In this document: piece by piece, positions 36,384 to 44,346 of the stretch
Numbering within the stretch: the first letter of the stretch is position 1
Layout: every line of letters starts with the position of its first letter
Made by a program: the position numbers and the translations under genes
The notes under the pieces: generated by a model
Database searches by the model: none
Told to the model about the DNA's origin: nothing
What the model saw: the letters and a program-made list of their open reading frames with translations, nothing else
Assembly: GCA_002716355.1 (NCBI GenBank)
Contig: PBAU01000013.1
Location: forward strand, 1-49,507
Reading direction: 5' to 3'
Source of the DNA: a bacterium
Lineage (GTDB): Bacteria > UBP7 > UBA6624
Length of the DNA: 49,507 nucleotides

Positions 36384-36838
36384 TTCTTGGAAATACCAAG
36401 GATTGAGGGGTGCTTTCTCAACCTTGCTGCTAACTGCTTTAAACTAAATCCATCAGGCCCTTTCAAATCACCTGCAACATCAGCTATTGGGATAATTCCA
36501 TAAGGTCTGCTTAAACCAGGGTTGTCAATCCACTTGCCATCAAACCATACAATGTCTAAATCCAAAGTTCTAGGCTGATTGGGATCATTGGACCTCTGTC
36601 TTCCTGATTTTTTTTCAATCTTCTTGAATAAAACCTTCCAATCCTCTATAGTTTTTTTGCCTCTTATCTTGATCGCTCTATTGATAAAGTTAGGAGCATC
36701 AGCACACCCTTCAGCTTTTGTTTTCCATGGTTTTCCAATTTTTTCTACTGATGAGCATGTTTGCAAAATTGAAATAATTTTTTCAGACCAGTATTCTGGA
36801 TCAACATTCGAACCCAGTAAAACAATTAGGCTAACCAT
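36365..36838 (-). CDS. folK: 2-amino-4-hydroxy-6-hydroxymethyldihydropteridine pyrophosphokinase (HPPK)
   Basis: This 157-residue protein has the HPPK core: LIVLLGSNVDP at the start, APNFINRAIKI and the signature RSNDPNQPRTLDLDIVWFDG. Known role: pyrophosphorylation of hydroxymethyl-dihydropterin in the folate pathway. It follows folB with a one-base TAATG overlap. Confidence 0.92.
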   Translation of the reverse strand: MVSLIVLLGSNVDPEYWSEKIISILQTCSSVEKIGKPWKTKAEGCADAPNFINRAIKIRGKKTIEDWKVLFKKIEKKSGRQRSNDPNQPRTLDLDIVWFDGKWIDNPGLSRPYGIIPIADVAGDLKGPDGFSLKQLAARLRKHPSILGISKNQASLL

Positions 36839-37218
36839 TAAGGCCTTGTGATCTGCACCGTTACGCTATCTGACCATCGCAAAGCACCCATCTTTGTTAC
36901 ATAAACAGTTGTACTTAAAATATTTTGATCTTCAAGTATTACCTCTGTTATCAAACATGCTAAACGTTCAATAGTTTTAATATCTGTTAATTTTTGAAGC
37001 TCTAAAACTTTTTTATTAACAACCTTGTAATCAACTGCATCTTTTATGTCATCTGTTTGACCAGCTTTTGAACAATCACATTCAAATTCATAGTCAATGA
37101 GAATCTCTTGCTTGTCTTTTCTTTCCCATTCCTCTATACCTATCACCATTCTCAAGGAAAGACTGCTTACGGAAATCTTGTCTTTTCCCTTGCCTGAACT
37201 CAAACCTCTCATTGTCAT
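36838..37218 (-). CDS. folB: Dihydroneopterin aldolase FolB
   Basis: I start at the ATG at 37218 (126 residues), which overlaps the SDR stop as TGATG. The frame also offers a TTG 3 bp upstream. The family pattern is visible: RMVIGIEEWERKDKQEILID, AVDYKVVNKKVLEL, IERLACLITEVIL and VYVTKMGALRWSDSVTVQI (catalytic Lys followed by Met where Pro is usual). Known role: retro-aldol step giving hydroxymethyl-dihydropterin, the HPPK substrate encoded next. Confidence 0.9.
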   Translation of the reverse strand: MTMRGLSSGKGKDKISVSSLSLRMVIGIEEWERKDKQEILIDYEFECDCSKAGQTDDIKDAVDYKVVNKKVLELQKLTDIKTIERLACLITEVILEDQNILSTTVYVTKMGALRWSDSVTVQITRP

Positions 37219-37916
37219 CAAGATATTTTACAAGCAACATTAAATCTTTGCTTGTCCCGTTTCGATGTAATGATACTCATGATCGCACTATTGATTTCGT
37301 CAAAAGTTCCAGCTCGACCATCAGGTGATTTCAGGATTTGTTTTTCAAAATCTTGAATTGTTCCTGATGAAGGTGGCAGAATGGGGCCCAATACAATTAA
37401 GCCTGTTCTAATGCCGATGTCAGAGTTTGAAATAACATCAAGCATAGACACTAATCCTGATTCGCTTACGGTGTAAGCCAAATGCTCTCTGCCTGGCTTT
37501 AGCGCCCGCCTGTCAACAAGACCAATAACAAGCTTTTCTTTTTCCTGCACACTCTCCAGCAATAATTGATTCAAAATAAAAGGCGCTGTTAGATTTACAT
37601 CTATATGATTTTCCCATTGGTTTAACTTGGTATTTTTAAGATTACCATTTTGAAAATAGCTAGCATTATGTATCACAACATCTATTGAGCCAAATTTTTG
37701 CTCACATGTTTTAAAAAAATCCCTAATAGAGCCAATATTCTTGAAATCGCAATGTTCAATACTGACACCATATTTATCTTTTAACTCTGAGGCTTGCTGA
37801 TTGCTATTGTTGTAATGAACAATAACATTCATCCCTTCGGAAATGAGAAATTTTGCAACTTCTGCACCAATCCTTTTTGCTGCACCAGTGATTAATACTG
37901 TTTTGTCTTTAACCAT
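37218..37916 (-). CDS. SDR protein, pteridine reductase/FolM-like, catalytic Lys changed to Glu
   Basis: I start at the ATG at 37916 (232 residues; GTG lies one codon upstream). The cofactor loop TGAAKRIG and central HNAS are typical of the pteridine reductase/FolM group. In place of the YxxxK catalytic pair it has Y148-T-V-S-E152, so the Lys is Glu. The usual C-terminal DGG motif is also absent. It is first in a folate unit with folB and folK, fitting a pterin role, but it may bind rather than reduce. The reading of Glu follows from the codon GAA. Confidence 0.78.
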   Translation of the reverse strand: MVKDKTVLITGAAKRIGAEVAKFLISEGMNVIVHYNNSNQQASELKDKYGVSIEHCDFKNIGSIRDFFKTCEQKFGSIDVVIHNASYFQNGNLKNTKLNQWENHIDVNLTAPFILNQLLLESVQEKEKLVIGLVDRRALKPGREHLAYTVSESGLVSMLDVISNSDIGIRTGLIVLGPILPPSSGTIQDFEKQILKSPDGRAGTFDEINSAIMSIITSKRDKQRFNVACKIS

Positions 37917-37949
37917 CACAAAATATCATTCTAGGATTAATGTTGAAAA

Positions 37950-38465
37950 GTGAAAAAAAAATTAAAGGGAAAAATCCTAATTGCAAATCCAAAATTAGAA
38001 GATCCAAACTTCAATGGTACTGTAGTGCTGATTGCTGAACATGATTCAAATGGAGCGATTGGCTTCATACTAAATAGAAGAATTGGCAAATTAGACAAAA
38101 GTGGATTTCATATCTCTGAAGGAGGGCCTGTTGATACAAATATATTCTGGGCAATAGCCCAAAATGAACAATTCGACTTTCTAAAGATTCGAAATGGTCT
38201 GTATTATGGGAAAGTTAACTCAAACCCTGAAGAGGATGAAAGCTTTTTAGATACTGATAATATTATTTTTTTTATAGGCTGTTCAGGTTGGACAAAAAAC
38301 CAATTAGAAAATGAAATAGATTCTGGAACCTGGATTGTGGACAGCATAAGTGTAAAAAATATATTTTCCAAAAAGGGTGTAAAAATGTGGATAGAAGAAA
38401 TCTCTAAAAATAACCCGGAATTTAAATGGACTGAATCGCTAGCTGAAGATCCAAGTAAAAATTAA
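37950..38465 (+). CDS. YqgE/AlgH family protein (DUF179)
   Basis: This 171-residue protein (GTG start) has the family pattern GKILIANPKLEDPNFNGTVV, HDSNGAIGFILNRRIG, EGGPVD and GCSGWTKNQLENEI. Function is not well known; it is often encoded near ruvX or in envelope contexts. Another start (TTG) lies a few codons upstream. It ends 3 bp before a convergent serine tRNA. Confidence 0.88.
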   Translation: MKKKLKGKILIANPKLEDPNFNGTVVLIAEHDSNGAIGFILNRRIGKLDKSGFHISEGGPVDTNIFWAIAQNEQFDFLKIRNGLYYGKVNSNPEEDESFLDTDNIIFFIGCSGWTKNQLENEIDSGTWIVDSISVKNIFSKKGVKMWIEEISKNNPEFKWTESLAEDPSKN

Positions 38466-38468
38466 AAA

Positions 38469-38558
38469 CGGAGAGAGTGGGATTCGAACCCACGAAGCGG
38501 GTCATCCCCACTCACTCGCTTAGCAGGCGAGCCCATTCGTCCACTCTGGCATCTCTCC
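38469..38558 (-). tRNA. tRNA-Ser (anticodon GCT)
   Basis: Class II tRNA of 90 nt: acceptor GGAGAGA/TCTCTCC, anticodon stem CTCGC/GCGAG, loop CTGCTAA with anticodon GCT, long variable arm and GGTTCGAATCC T arm. CCA not encoded. It lies 12 bp after the flavin reductase gene on the same strand and may be cotranscribed with it. It reads AGC and AGU. Confidence 0.97.
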
Positions 38559-38570
38559 AAGAATAGATAA

Positions 38571-39110
38571 TTATATCTTTTTGATGAAGTTTGAAAAAGA
38601 TTCAACGAATTCATCTATTCTTTCTGGGATGGGGTCCATCAAACCCTCGTCTCTCTTTCCATCCTTGTCCCAATGTTCATTTGCAGCAAACACAACTCTT
38701 GGATAAGCAATCGATCGCACTTCAAAAGATAAAATTTTCTGTAAGTCCTCTACAGCCATATAAGACATTGTTCCTCCAGATGCTGCAGCGATACCAAAAG
38801 GTTTATTGGCCATTCCGCCGCAACATATATCAATCATATTTTTAAATACACCACTAATCGAATAACAATAAACAGCCATGCCAAACACATAGGCATCTGC
38901 CCATTTGATCTTTTCGTCTAATTTAACAGCGTGCTCTCCATACTCAGACAAAGGGTGCCTGCCATCACAAAATGGTAACTCATAATCAATCAAGTCTACA
39001 AAATCAACATTCAAATCTACATTTTGCATTTTTTCTTCAATTATCTTTAACATTTTCCTACTTCTTGAACCTGGATTCAATGAGGTTGAAACTAATAAAA
39101 TATTTTTCAT
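38571..39110 (-). CDS. NADPH-dependent FMN reductase-like flavoprotein
   Basis: I start at the ATG at 39110 (179 residues), which overlaps the ferredoxin stop by ATGA. The flavodoxin-like phosphate loop reads STSLNPGSRSRKM; other family motifs are WADAYVFGMAVYCYSISGVF and KPFGIAAASGGTMSY. Known role: FMN-containing quinone or flavin reduction with NAD(P)H. The neighbouring ferredoxin and DoxX genes suggest electron transfer to or from a membrane partner. Confidence 0.85.
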   Translation of the reverse strand: MKNILLVSTSLNPGSRSRKMLKIIEEKMQNVDLNVDFVDLIDYELPFCDGRHPLSEYGEHAVKLDEKIKWADAYVFGMAVYCYSISGVFKNMIDICCGGMANKPFGIAAASGGTMSYMAVEDLQKILSFEVRSIAYPRVVFAANEHWDKDGKRDEGLMDPIPERIDEFVESFSNFIKKI

Positions 39111-39448
39111 ATAAACACTGTGTCTCCTTTGTCCTCTTCTTCTTTCTGGTGCCAACTTTCAAACTCTACTTCAATTTCACCGTCTTTCTCAACAACGCAT
39201 TGGCAAGACAGTCTTTCATTGCCATGCATGCCTTTCATGTCGAGCTTTTCGCTTTCATGCTCCATTTTTACACTTAGCAAATCGGCCCCTTTGTTAACTT
39301 TAGTACAACATGTCGTGCATCTACAATTAAATCCACAGGCATGCTCTATCTCCAAGCCGTTGTCAATACCATGTTGAGCAAGACTTGAACCAACAGGAAC
39401 GTCAATGATAGTTTTTTTTCCATTAATCAAATAAGTCACTTTTGCCAT
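39107..39448 (-). CDS. [2Fe-2S] ferredoxin
   Basis: This 113-residue protein has four cluster ligands in the adrenodoxin-like spacing: Cys38, Cys44, Cys47 (HACGFNCRCTTC) and a later Cys at 82 or 84 (LSCQC). Extra cysteines at 42 and 48 are unusual. The Glu/Asp-rich C-terminus is longer than in simple ferredoxins. It sits between DoxX (2 bp upstream) and the flavoprotein (4-bp overlap), so the three are translated together. Confidence 0.9.
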   Translation of the reverse strand: MAKVTYLINGKKTIIDVPVGSSLAQHGIDNGLEIEHACGFNCRCTTCCTKVNKGADLLSVKMEHESEKLDMKGMHGNERLSCQCVVEKDGEIEVEFESWHQKEEEDKGDTVFI

Positions 39449-39450
39449 GA

Positions 39451-40047
39451 TTAAACCTCTTTTGAAGAACAGCAGTCTCCATTATTTGTGCAACCACAAT
39501 TATTATTTTGTATTATTGTCTGTAGCCTGTTCACAAGACACCATCCACCTGCCTGAACATATAGCTGCCAACAAAGCACTAAAAGCAAGAACTGGTACTC
39601 CCATCCTTGCCCCATTGAATACCCTGCTTCAAAATGTATCTTAAAAATTGCACCTAGCATTATCGCTGCAAGTCCCAAACTACCAAGCATTCTTAATTGT
39701 TTTGGTCCAACCAATAATGTTAACGCTCCTCCAACCTCAATTAAGCCAACAAGAAACATGATTTCCTGATTGTCGGATAATCCAGGTCCGGCAAGTACCT
39801 TGCCTATACCGTGTTTAACAAAAACAATTGCCAAAACACCTCTGGATAAAATTTCAAGCATTGGAATAGGTCTAACAGACTGTTTATTCCAAGCTTTTAC
39901 TGATATCAACCAAATTGAAGCCCATAAAGCAATAACCACAGATGCAAAATTCCACCAAGGCCCACCTTGATCGATTTGACCCTGACCATAAACGTGCTGC
40001 CACATTGCAACAATAAAAACTACAAAACTAACAATTGGTTTATTCAT
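39451..40047 (-). CDS. DoxX-family membrane protein with Cys-rich tail
   Basis: I start at the ATG at 40047 (198 residues), preceded by GGAG; the longer frame has 13 extra residues. Membrane helices lie at about 4-22, 34-50, 65-85, 95-130 and 135-160, with DoxX motifs such as LSRGVLAIVFVKHGIGKVLAG and EVGGALTLLVGP. The tail CGCTNNGDCCSS could bind metal or persulfide. DoxX proteins are linked to thiosulfate-quinone or redox reactions. An operator-like repeat lies upstream. Confidence 0.82.
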   Translation of the reverse strand: MNKPIVSFVVFIVAMWQHVYGQGQIDQGGPWWNFASVVIALWASIWLISVKAWNKQSVRPIPMLEILSRGVLAIVFVKHGIGKVLAGPGLSDNQEIMFLVGLIEVGGALTLLVGPKQLRMLGSLGLAAIMLGAIFKIHFEAGYSMGQGWEYQFLLLVLCWQLYVQAGGWCLVNRLQTIIQNNNCGCTNNGDCCSSKEV

Positions 40048-40077
40048 AAAAAAAATCTCCTTTTTCAATAATAACAT

Positions 40078-40094
40078 ATACCCCATTAGGGTAT
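40078..40094 (-). promoter_or_regulatory. CsoR-family-like operator ATACCC-N5-GGGTAT
   Basis: A 17-bp inverted repeat with arms ATACCC (40078-40083) and GGGTAT (40089-40094) lies 31 bp upstream of the DoxX start. On the minus strand a weak -35 (TTTACG) and -10 (TATATG) could flank it. The arm and spacing match what I recall of CsoR operators (Cu(I) sensors); related CstR repressors sense persulfide. No csoR or cstR gene is in the window. Confidence 0.5.
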
Positions 40095-41800
40095 CAGTCG
40101 TAAAAACGCCAAACTGGCTTGTAATCGGATTTTATTTCCAATTTTGTTAGTAACATTCGCACCATCTCTATAGGAATTGAATTTACAACAAGAACATTGT
40201 CGTGAAAATCCTTCTCTGTCATTGTTCCATTTACGACAAGCTCCTTGTGCAATTCTCGAATCTGGATTCCGCCTAACATATAACCAGACTGATAAAGTGG
40301 ACCATAGCTTCCATCAATATACCTTCTGACCTCACTGACTGCATTGTCTCTTTCGTGCCCAACCCGATCAACAAGAAAGTCAACCATTTCATTGGCTGTC
40401 ATTTGGTTTAAATGGTACTTGATAGTAGTGATTATTCTGGCTGCTCGGTGCATTCGCCAAAAAAGCATTCCTATTTCATCTTCAGGACTGTTACCCCAAC
40501 CCAAATCAAAATATCTAAACTCCCAGTACAAAGCCCAACCCTCAACATAAAAAGGAGTATAAAACATTCTCCTATGGGTATTATTTCTTGAGGCGATAAA
40601 ACTTTGTAAGTGATGTCCTGGAATCAATTCATGAGGTGTAACATTGCGAGAAAAATGCATATTGTTACCTCTCATACTTTGTAATTTAGAACTGTGGTCC
40701 ATTTCTGATGTTGCAAAAGCAACACCCATAGACTGTCCGCTGTAATAAGCAAATGGGAAATATCTTTGGGACCTAGCGTTAATCATTTCCAGTCTCCAAA
40801 ATTCCTCTGCTAATGCTGGAATCGTAACTAAATCTCTACTTTTTAAAAAATCCAAAGATTCATTCATTTGAGCGTTCACCAGATCATCCTGCTTTCCTGG
40901 ATCAACATAAAGATTTTTCACATGCTCGAGAGCATCGTTCCTGTTTGTAAAACCTATTTCCTCTGATGCTTTGTCCATTTGATCCTCACACCATTTAAAT
41001 TCACTTTCAGCAATTTCCAATATTTCTTCTGGTGAATAAGCAATCATTTCATATGAAAGCTCCGATAACAATTTCTCTCTTCCTATAGGTGTTCCGATTA
41101 TCGGATCATCGTCATTGCCTCGCTGTCCTGCAATCTCAACACTGAGCCAAGAGGAAAAATCCTCTAGTGCTTGCTTTGTCTTTCTGTATTGCTCCTCTAC
41201 CCACCAATCAAACTCAGGGTCGAAATTATGGTAATAATTAAACCAAGTTGACAAAACACCATTTAACTGATTGAGCTTTTTGGAAGACTCATTTGCAAAA
41301 ACAGCATCTATAGCACTTGGATCAAGACCTTTTAGCTCTTCTTTTTTTGACTCTATTGCTTCTTGAACTCTCATTAATATTTTCGCTGACTCTTTTGGGT
41401 CAACCTCAAGCATTGATCTTCTGTTTTCTTCTAGGTAAAGTATGTCATCAATGAAAATGAAGAAATCTTTCATCTTTTTGTTCTCTTCTTTTTTGAATTT
41501 CACAACATCCAACTCATGCTGAATGTAATTTTTCAAAAGAATAAAATCAACCTTTCCCGCCCTGTCAAGAGAATCGAAATCAATCGAGTTCATCTTTTGA
41601 TGCCATTCTTGTTGAAAGCTCTCAAACCGCTCAAGGTAAAAATCACTAAAAACAAGGTTGTGGAATCTGTTTAGATCATTTTTGTCAACCTGATAATTTT
41701 CTAAAAAAACAACCATGTTCGAGTCAGTGTTCTCACCTCTTGAAAGAAAAGAATCTATTGGGTTTAAAAAACTTAAAAAAACAATTAAAAGATTAATCAT
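40094..41800 (-). CDS. DUF885 metallopeptidase-like protein, exported
   Basis: This 568-residue protein starts with a signal-like segment (INLLIVFLSFL) and has the DUF885 motif HELIPGHHLQ near residue 395 (HExxPGHH, a zinc-binding-like pattern), plus FYTPFYVEGWALYWEF and RVGHERDNAVSEVRRY. Family members are secreted and sometimes reported as dipeptidases; substrate here unknown. The start codon is only 11 bp past the 3' end of a serine tRNA, so no normal ribosome site fits. Confidence 0.85.
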   Translation of the reverse strand: MINLLIVFLSFLNPIDSFLSRGENTDSNMVVFLENYQVDKNDLNRFHNLVFSDFYLERFESFQQEWHQKMNSIDFDSLDRAGKVDFILLKNYIQHELDVVKFKKEENKKMKDFFIFIDDILYLEENRRSMLEVDPKESAKILMRVQEAIESKKEELKGLDPSAIDAVFANESSKKLNQLNGVLSTWFNYYHNFDPEFDWWVEEQYRKTKQALEDFSSWLSVEIAGQRGNDDDPIIGTPIGREKLLSELSYEMIAYSPEEILEIAESEFKWCEDQMDKASEEIGFTNRNDALEHVKNLYVDPGKQDDLVNAQMNESLDFLKSRDLVTIPALAEEFWRLEMINARSQRYFPFAYYSGQSMGVAFATSEMDHSSKLQSMRGNNMHFSRNVTPHELIPGHHLQSFIASRNNTHRRMFYTPFYVEGWALYWEFRYFDLGWGNSPEDEIGMLFWRMHRAARIITTIKYHLNQMTANEMVDFLVDRVGHERDNAVSEVRRYIDGSYGPLYQSGYMLGGIQIRELHKELVVNGTMTEKDFHDNVLVVNSIPIEMVRMLLTKLEIKSDYKPVWRFYD

Positions 41801-41811
41801 GCTTATAAAAT

Positions 41812-41901
41812 CGGAGGGTGAGGGATTCGAACCCCCGAGACAGGGTTTGCCCGCCTAACGGTTTTCAAGACCGCCGCCTTCGTCCACTCGGCCAACCCTC
41901 C
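41812..41901 (-). tRNA. tRNA-Ser (anticodon TGA)
   Basis: Class II tRNA of 90 nt: acceptor GGAGGGT/ACCCTCC, anticodon loop CTTGAAA with TGA, stem CGGT/ACCG, variable arm and GGTTCGAATCC T arm. CCA not encoded. It sits between the PUR-alpha-like gene (24 bp upstream) and the DUF885 gene (11 bp downstream), so RNase P and 3' processing would free both. It reads UCA, UCG and UCU. Confidence 0.97.
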
Positions 41902-41925
41902 TTTTAAAAAATATATTCTTGAATT

Positions 41926-42189
41926 TTAATATGAATCGTTTTCATCCTTGACAAAAACCTTATTCAAGTCAAAATGATCCTTGCAAGCATCCAGGGCATT
42001 AATAAATTTACTCATATCCTCTTCGTAGATAAAAACTGAAAAACGGTCAATTCGGCCTTCCTCTTTCCTTTTTTCGGTAATCTTTAAATATTTATCTCCG
42101 GTAGATGTTTTTTTTACATCTACATAATAAGTTCTTCTTCCTGCAAAGAACTTCTCTGTATGAACTTCATTATGACGATTGTCGCTCAT
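41926..42189 (-). CDS. PUR-alpha-like nucleic acid-binding protein (DUF3276)
   Basis: This 87-residue protein has the single PUR repeat: EKFFAGRRTYYVDVKKTSTG, DKYLKITEKRKEEGRIDRF and FIYEEDMSKFINALDA. The family includes BpuR of Borrelia, a DNA/RNA-binding regulator. A strong Shine-Dalgarno GGGGGAGG precedes the ATG, suggesting high expression. It lies 43 bp after the HAD gene and 24 bp before the tRNA. Confidence 0.9.
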   Translation of the reverse strand: MSDNRHNEVHTEKFFAGRRTYYVDVKKTSTGDKYLKITEKRKEEGRIDRFSVFIYEEDMSKFINALDACKDHFDLNKVFVKDENDSY

Positions 42190-42232
42190 AAAAACCTCCC
42201 CCTACTAACATAAAACAAAGATGAATTCTAAT

Positions 42233-42901
42233 TCAACTAATTAAATCAATTATCCCATCTGTATCGGAAAGATTTTCGAGAAGGATATCCGGTTTAGATT
42301 GAACAAGTCTTTGTTTGATCTTGTCATTGTGACATCCTGTCATTACGGCTAGGCATTTTGCATTGTTCGCATGAGCTGTTTCAACATCCCTATAAGTATC
42401 GCCAATAACCCATATGTTTTGGGTCTCTTTCCAACCATTTTCTTTTGCTTTCTGTAAGGCAACAGGGACTAATTCTTCACGAGTTGAACCATCATCTGCC
42501 CATGCTCCCCATCTGAAAAAATGGTTTAATCCATAAAAATCCAACTTCATCCTTCCTGTTTTTTCCCAATTACCCGTAAGCAAGCCATAACAAATATTCA
42601 ATTCATTCAATTTTTCCAATAATGGAAAAACGCCAGGTAAAACACTGCCTTGACATTTTTTCAAAGAGGTTGGCATTCTTTCTTCAACATAAGATTTAAA
42701 AATTCTCAAATCTTTACTGCTTGGATTTTCTCCTATGCCAGATATCCAAGCTCTTGCATTTTCTGAATCTAAACCACCTGCAAAATCAATACTTCCAGGA
42801 GACTTTTTGTACATTTTCTTCACCGAATGCTCAAAAGCATCTACACCAGCGAAACCGGTTAACATCAACGTTCCATCAATATCAAACAAAAGAAGAGTCA
42901 T
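42233..42901 (-). CDS. HAD-superfamily phosphatase (phosphoglycolate phosphatase-like)
   Basis: I start at the ATG at 42901 (222 residues), which places the HAD motif I at LLLFDIDGTLM near the N-terminus, as usual. Motif II is YGLLTGNWE and motif IV is VIGDTYRDVETAHANNAK. The cap domain is helical, so it belongs to the C1 class. Substrate unknown. It diverges from the amidohydrolase gene with 32 bp between starts. Confidence 0.85.
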   Translation of the reverse strand: MTLLLFDIDGTLMLTGFAGVDAFEHSVKKMYKKSPGSIDFAGGLDSENARAWISGIGENPSSKDLRIFKSYVEERMPTSLKKCQGSVLPGVFPLLEKLNELNICYGLLTGNWEKTGRMKLDFYGLNHFFRWGAWADDGSTREELVPVALQKAKENGWKETQNIWVIGDTYRDVETAHANNAKCLAVMTGCHNDKIKQRLVQSKPDILLENLSDTDGIIDLIS

Positions 42902-42933
42902 TCTTTGTTTGATTGTAAATAGAATCAATGTAG

Positions 42934-44346
42934 ATGGGAATCTTTTTAGCTGTTATTCTTGGAGTAGGGAATCTTTTCTCCAAAGAAAAAGAAGCAGTTG
43001 CTGAAGTCCAACCTCCATGGATAGAAATCAGGGGTGAACTTAAATTTGCAAATGATGCAAATCCAATACTGATAGAAAATGCAAAAATATTCCAAGGCGA
43101 AGGATTAGTTATTGAAAAAGGTTGGATTTTTTTAAAAGATCGACTTGTTCATTCGATTGGAGAGGGAAGCTTTGCTGGGGAAATTTATGATAATTTCACT
43201 ATTATCGATGCTGAAGGCAAATACATAACGCCTGGAATGATTGACATCCATTCTCATATGGGCGTATATGCCAATCCTGGACCAGCAGCACACAGTGATG
43301 GCAATGAGATGGTTAACCCTGTGACAGCTGGCATTGAAACCATACATGCATTTTGGCCACAAGATATAGCCATTGAAAGAGCTGTTGCTGGGGGCACAAC
43401 AACAATTCAGGTGCTTCCTGGTTCTGCAAACCTTATAGGTGGACGTGCTGCAACCCTGAAGCTACACCCAAGATTAACACCGCAGGATATGAGGTTTCCC
43501 GGAGCTAAAGATGGCCTAAAAATGGCATGTGGAGAAAATCCTAAAAGGGTTTATGGAGATAGGGGTGGCCCCCAAACAAGAATGGGCAACCTTTATCGCA
43601 ACAGACAGGTTTGGATCAATGCTGTTGAGTATTCAAAAAACTGGAAAAAATGGGAACAAGAATGGGAACAATGGAGCAAAAAACAACAAGGAGAAGAGCC
43701 AAATCCCCCCTCAAGAGATTTAACCATGGAGACCATGATGCTGTTAATGGACGGCGAAATTTTGGCTCAGGTTCATTGCTATAGGGCTGATGATCTGCTG
43801 CATATGATAGACCTGTCACATGAATTTAATTGGCATTTGAGGGTTTTCCATCACGCTATTGAATCGTACAAAATAAGAGATGTCTTGGCGAAAAACAATA
43901 CAGGCGTTGGTATTTGGGCAGACTGGTGGGGTTTCAAATATGAAGCATATGACGCTACAACGGCTGGACCAGGCTTGTCTCATGTTGAAGGCGTAAATGT
44001 AATTATTCATAGCGACAGTGCGATCGACATACAAAGGCTCAATCAGCGCGCAGCCCAAATCTATTATGAAGCTATTGAAAAAGGTTTAAACATAAAGGAA
44101 GAAGAGGCTATTGATTGGTTTACATACAATGCAGCTTGGGGTTTAGATATACATGAACAAACAGGAAGCTTGAAAGTTGGAAAAATGGCCGATTTGGTTA
44201 TATGGAGCCATCATCCTCTATCTATTCAAGCTTTGTCGGAAATGACAATCATAGATGGTGAAATAATGTGGGATATCACCAAAGGTTTCTCTAGTTGGAG
44301 TGATTTTGAAACAGGGCAATGGACATTTGACAGGAGTATGGAATGA
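42934..44346 (+). CDS. Exported amidohydrolase (metal ligands present)
   Basis: This 470-residue amidohydrolase has a short hydrophobic N-terminus. The metal site HSH is at DIHSHMG (His106, His108); further ligands are His281 (VHCYRADD), His306 or His307 (FHHA) and Asp361 (IHSDSAID). A C-terminal beta domain has KVGKMADLVIWSHHPL. Known family: cyclic-amide, imide or dipeptide hydrolases. The next gene, overlapping by ATGA, is a related protein without these ligands. Substrate unknown. Confidence 0.9.
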   Translation: MGIFLAVILGVGNLFSKEKEAVAEVQPPWIEIRGELKFANDANPILIENAKIFQGEGLVIEKGWIFLKDRLVHSIGEGSFAGEIYDNFTIIDAEGKYITPGMIDIHSHMGVYANPGPAAHSDGNEMVNPVTAGIETIHAFWPQDIAIERAVAGGTTTIQVLPGSANLIGGRAATLKLHPRLTPQDMRFPGAKDGLKMACGENPKRVYGDRGGPQTRMGNLYRNRQVWINAVEYSKNWKKWEQEWEQWSKKQQGEEPNPPSRDLTMETMMLLMDGEILAQVHCYRADDLLHMIDLSHEFNWHLRVFHHAIESYKIRDVLAKNNTGVGIWADWWGFKYEAYDATTAGPGLSHVEGVNVIIHSDSAIDIQRLNQRAAQIYYEAIEKGLNIKEEEAIDWFTYNAAWGLDIHEQTGSLKVGKMADLVIWSHHPLSIQALSEMTIIDGEIMWDITKGFSSWSDFETGQWTFDRSME

